DNA of 64,000 bases, taken from positions 1 through 64,000 of the forward strand of contig NZ_FNFU01000013.1 of assembly GCF_900101115.1 (NCBI RefSeq), read 5' to 3'. Below, piece after piece: positions 61,825-64,000 of this stretch. The notes under the pieces are model-generated. The model was not told the DNA's origin. It saw only the letters and a list, made by a program, of their open reading frames with translations, and searched no databases. Source of the DNA: Cryobacterium psychrotolerans (lineage in GTDB: Bacteria > Actinomycetota > Actinomycetes > Actinomycetales > Microbacteriaceae). How positions within the stretch are numbered: the first letter of the stretch is position 1; each line of letters begins with the position of its first letter. Both the position numbers and the translations under genes were made by a program.

Positions 61825-63689
61825 TACTTCTTCGCTTCGTCCTCGTCGTCGACAACCTCGGCGTCGACAACGTCTTCGTCGGAGTTCTCCGGGGCGGGCT
61901 GTTCGGCGCCGGACTCAGGAGCGGCCGAAGCATCCGCCTGGCTCTTCGCGTAGATGGCCTCGCCGATCTTGCCCTGGCTCTCGTTGAGCTTGTCGAACGC
62001 CGCCTTCACGGCGTCGTCGTCGTCGCCGACGAGCGCTGACTTGAGCGCGTCGACGTCGGCCTGCACCTCGGACTTGACGTCCTCGGGCAGCTTGTCATCG
62101 TTCTCCTTGATCAGCTTCTCGATCGAGTACGCGAGCTGCTCGGCGGTGTTGCGGGTCTCGGCGGCCTCGCGGCGGCGCTTGTCCTCCGCGGCGTGCTCCT
62201 CGCCCTCGCGCACCATGCGCTCGATGTCTTCCTTCGCCAGTGCGGTGCCGCCGGTGATGGTCATCGACTGCTCCTTGCCGGTGCCCTTGTCCTTGGCGGA
62301 CACGTGCACGATCCCGTTGGCATCGAGGTCGAAGGTGACCTCGACCTGCGGGATGCCGCGCGGGGCCGGCGCGATGCCGGTCAGCTCGAAGGTGCCCAGG
62401 TTCTTGTTGTCGCGGGTGAACTCGCGCTCGCCCTGGAAGACCTGGATCGCCACGGACGGCTGGTTGTCGTCGGCCGTGGTGAACGTCTCGCTGCGCTTGG
62501 TCGGGATCGCCGTGTTGCGCTCGATCAGGCGCGTCATGATGCCGCCCTTGGTCTCGATGCCGAGGCTCAGCGGGGTGACGTCGATGAGCAGGACGTCCTT
62601 GCGCTCGCCCTTCAGCACGCCGGCCTGCAGGGCGGCGCCCACGGCGACGACCTCGTCCGGGTTGACACCCTTGTTCGGGTCCTTGCCGCCGGTCTCGGCC
62701 TTGACGAGCTCGTAGACGGCGGGCATGCGGGTCGATCCACCGACGAGCACGACGTGGGCGATGTCGCCCACCTTGACGCCGGCCTCGCGGATGACGTCCT
62801 GGAACGGCTTCTTCGTGCGGTCGAGCAGGTCCTCGGTCATCTTCTCGAACTGGGCGCGGGTGAGCGTCTCGTCGAGGTTGGCGGGGCCGTTCTCGGTGAG
62901 GGAGAGGTAGGGCAGCTGGATGCTCGTCGACATGCTGCTCGAGAGCTCCTTCTTGGCCTGCTCGGCGGCTTCCTTGAGGCGCTGCTTGGCAATCTTGTCC
63001 TTCGAGACGTCGACGCCGGTGGTCTCCTTGAACTTCTTGATCAGGTGGTCGACGATGCGCTGGTCCCAGTCGTCGCCGCCGAGGCGGTTGTCGCCGGCGG
63101 TCGAGCGCACCTGGATGGTCGAGAACTCGTCGTCCTTGCCCACCTCGAGGAGCGAGACGTCGAACGTTCCGCCACCGAGGTCGAAGACCAGGATGAGCTC
63201 GTCTTCCTTGCCCTTGTCGAGGCCGTAGGCCAGCGCCGCGGCGGTCGGCTCGTTGATGATGCGGAGCACGTTGAGCCCGGAGACCTCGCCGGCCTCCTTG
63301 GTGGCCTGGCGCTCGGCGTCGTTGAAGTAGGCGGGGACCGTGATGACGGCATCCGTCACGGTGTCGCCCAGGTACGCCTCGGCGTCGCGCTTGAGCTTGG
63401 CCAGGATGCGCGCGGAAACTTCCTGCGGCGTGTACTTCTTGTCGTCGACGGCGACGGTCCAGTCGGTGCCCATGTGGCGCTTGACCGAGGCGATGGTGCG
63501 GTCGACGTTGGTGACGGCCTGGCGCTTGGCGGTCTCACCGACCAGCACCTCACCGTCCTTCGTGAAGGCGACCACCGAGGGGGTCGTGCGGAATCCTTCG
63601 GCGTTTGCGATGACGGTGGGTTCTCCACCCTCGAGGACGGCCACCACAGAGTTGGTGGTTCCGAGGTCGATGCCTACTGCACGAGCCAT
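61824..63689 (-). CDS. dnaK: Chaperone DnaK (Hsp70)
   Basis: This 621-residue Hsp70 starts [18 protein letters not shown]. The ATPase domain has [20 protein letters not shown] and [18 protein letters not shown]. The substrate-binding domain begins near [18 protein letters not shown]. The acidic lid tail is [24 protein letters not shown] places the start at 63689. Any upstream extension would read through the promoter. It is the first gene of the heat-shock operon dnaK-grpE-dnaJ-hspR. Confidence 0.96.
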   Translation of the reverse strand: MARAVGIDLGTTNSVVAVLEGGEPTVIANAEGFRTTPSVVAFTKDGEVLVGETAKRQAVTNVDRTIASVKRHMGTDWTVAVDDKKYTPQEVSARILAKLKRDAEAYLGDTVTDAVITVPAYFNDAERQATKEAGEVSGLNVLRIINEPTAAALAYGLDKGKEDELILVFDLGGGTFDVSLLEVGKDDEFSTIQVRSTAGDNRLGGDDWDQRIVDHLIKKFKETTGVDVSKDKIAKQRLKEAAEQAKKELSSSMSTSIQLPYLSLTENGPANLDETLTRAQFEKMTEDLLDRTKKPFQDVIREAGVKVGDIAHVVLVGGSTRMPAVYELVKAETGGKDPNKGVNPDEVVAVGAALQAGVLKGERKDVLLIDVTPLSLGIETKGGIMTRLIERNTAIPTKRSETFTTADDNQPSVAIQVFQGEREFTRDNKNLGTFELTGIAPAPRGIPQVEVTFDLDANGIVHVSAKDKGTGKEQSMTITGGTALAKEDIERMVREGEEHAAEDKRRREAAETRNTAEQLAYSIEKLIKENDDKLPEDVKSEVQADVDALKSALVGDDDDAVKAAFDKLNESQGKIGEAIYAKSQADASAAPESGAEQPAPENSDEDVVDAEVVDDEDEAKK

Positions 63690-63737
63690 GTGTGCGTTCT
63701 CCTTCAAAGTAAATGTTGCCCAACCCGATTGCACGAA

Positions 63738-63821
63738 CTTGAGCGTTGCAGACTCAAGTGTGACGCGGAACGAAATGAGTGTCAAGCCGCGTGCCTGAAA
63801 GTTGAGTGTGAACGACTCAAC
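63738..63821 (-). promoter_or_regulatory. Heat-shock promoter of dnaK with two HAIR operators
   Basis: The plus-strand HAIR sites are CTTGAGC-n7-ACTCAAG (63738-63758) and the perfect GTTGAGT-n7-ACTCAAC (63801-63821). Between them, on the minus strand, TTGACA (63785-63780) and CACACT (63762-63757) are 17 bases apart and can serve as -35 and -10. One operator thus covers the start-site side of the promoter and the other lies just upstream of -35. Confidence 0.85.
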
Positions 63822-63930
63822 TTCGTCGTGACGGGCGCACCCTGGCTCAATCGTTATCCTGATCGCGGGTCACGGCGCCCCCGTGACCGATAGTTTGTGG
63901 CCAACGGGCACCGTCAGCGGGGGGAACCAC

Positions 63931-64000
63931 ATGCACATTCGACACGGAAGCCTGATCGCCGGCGCGCTCGTCCTCTGCCTGACCGGCTGCGCGACAGCAC
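63931..64000 (+). CDS. Partial gene: predicted lipoprotein, cut by window end
   Basis: An ATG behind GGGGGGAA opens a frame of 23 codons to the window end. It encodes a basic start, a hydrophobic core (GSLIAGALVLCL) and lipobox LTGC, so the product should be a secreted lipoprotein. A hairpin, GGTCACGG-n5-CCGTGACC (63869-63889), and a TATCCT hexamer (63856) lie upstream. The function cannot be seen. Confidence 0.65.
   Translation, partial: MHIRHGSLIAGALVLCLTGCATA

Overview
The window is high-GC DNA with tightly packed, often overlapping (ATGA/GTGA) genes, and it reads as an actinobacterial chromosome, most likely Microbacteriaceae. Support comes from the dnaK-grpE-dnaJ-hspR operon with HAIR operators, coenzyme F420 biosynthesis with several F420/LLM-type oxidoreductases, a proposed F420-0 ABC importer known only from Actinobacteria, and many starts that look leaderless. 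I see no tRNA, rRNA, prophage, insertion sequence or CRISPR array. No stretch longer than about 300 bases lacks a gene.

Region 1 (1-11.7 kb) is a nine-gene minus-strand operon for pyrimidine/hydantoin catabolism. In transcription order it runs: beta-ureidopropionase, dihydropyrimidinase, LLM/F420 oxidoreductase, ABC permease, ATPase, second permease, NMT1/THI5-like binding lipoprotein, class III aminotransferase, CoA-acylating (methyl)malonate-semialdehyde dehydrogenase. A divergent MocR-type regulator faces it across an AT-rich spacer with a CGGAC-n6-GTCCG palindrome. Region 2 (11.9-18.5 kb) is the F420 block: proposed F420-0 importer (three genes), cofD, and opposite them cofC, cofE and an Fgd-like F420 enzyme.

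Region 3 (18.5-37.7 kb) holds mostly single housekeeping or accessory genes: exonuclease III, AEC transporter, hydrolases, LtrA, a decayed HerA-like ATPase, VOC, GNAT, SDR, PPK2, an LLM enzyme, a methyltransferase and an AlkD-like DNA glycosylase. It also has a DUF6421-SDR-threonine aldolase-acyl-CoA ligase run, a nitroreductase and a beta-helix protein. Region 4 (37.8-50.9 kb) is purine degradation to glyoxylate and malate. An IclR regulator is divergent from malate synthase, a DUF6986 CitE-like protein, AllE and allantoinase. A converging operon carries UraD, UraH, uricase, guanine deaminase, XdhA, XdhB and XdhC.

Region 5 (51-64 kb) has a zinc alcohol dehydrogenase, ClpB without its N-domain, a large SWIM/SNF2 helicase, a histidine phosphatase, an RlmG-like methyltransferase and the heat-shock operon. 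A lipoprotein gene is cut by the window end.

Two genome-scale patterns stand out. First, palindromic intergenic elements sit at gene 3' ends: two families of three copies each plus several singletons. Second, a -10-like hexamer lies 6-7 bases before the start codon at about sixteen genes, which suggests widespread leaderless mRNAs.
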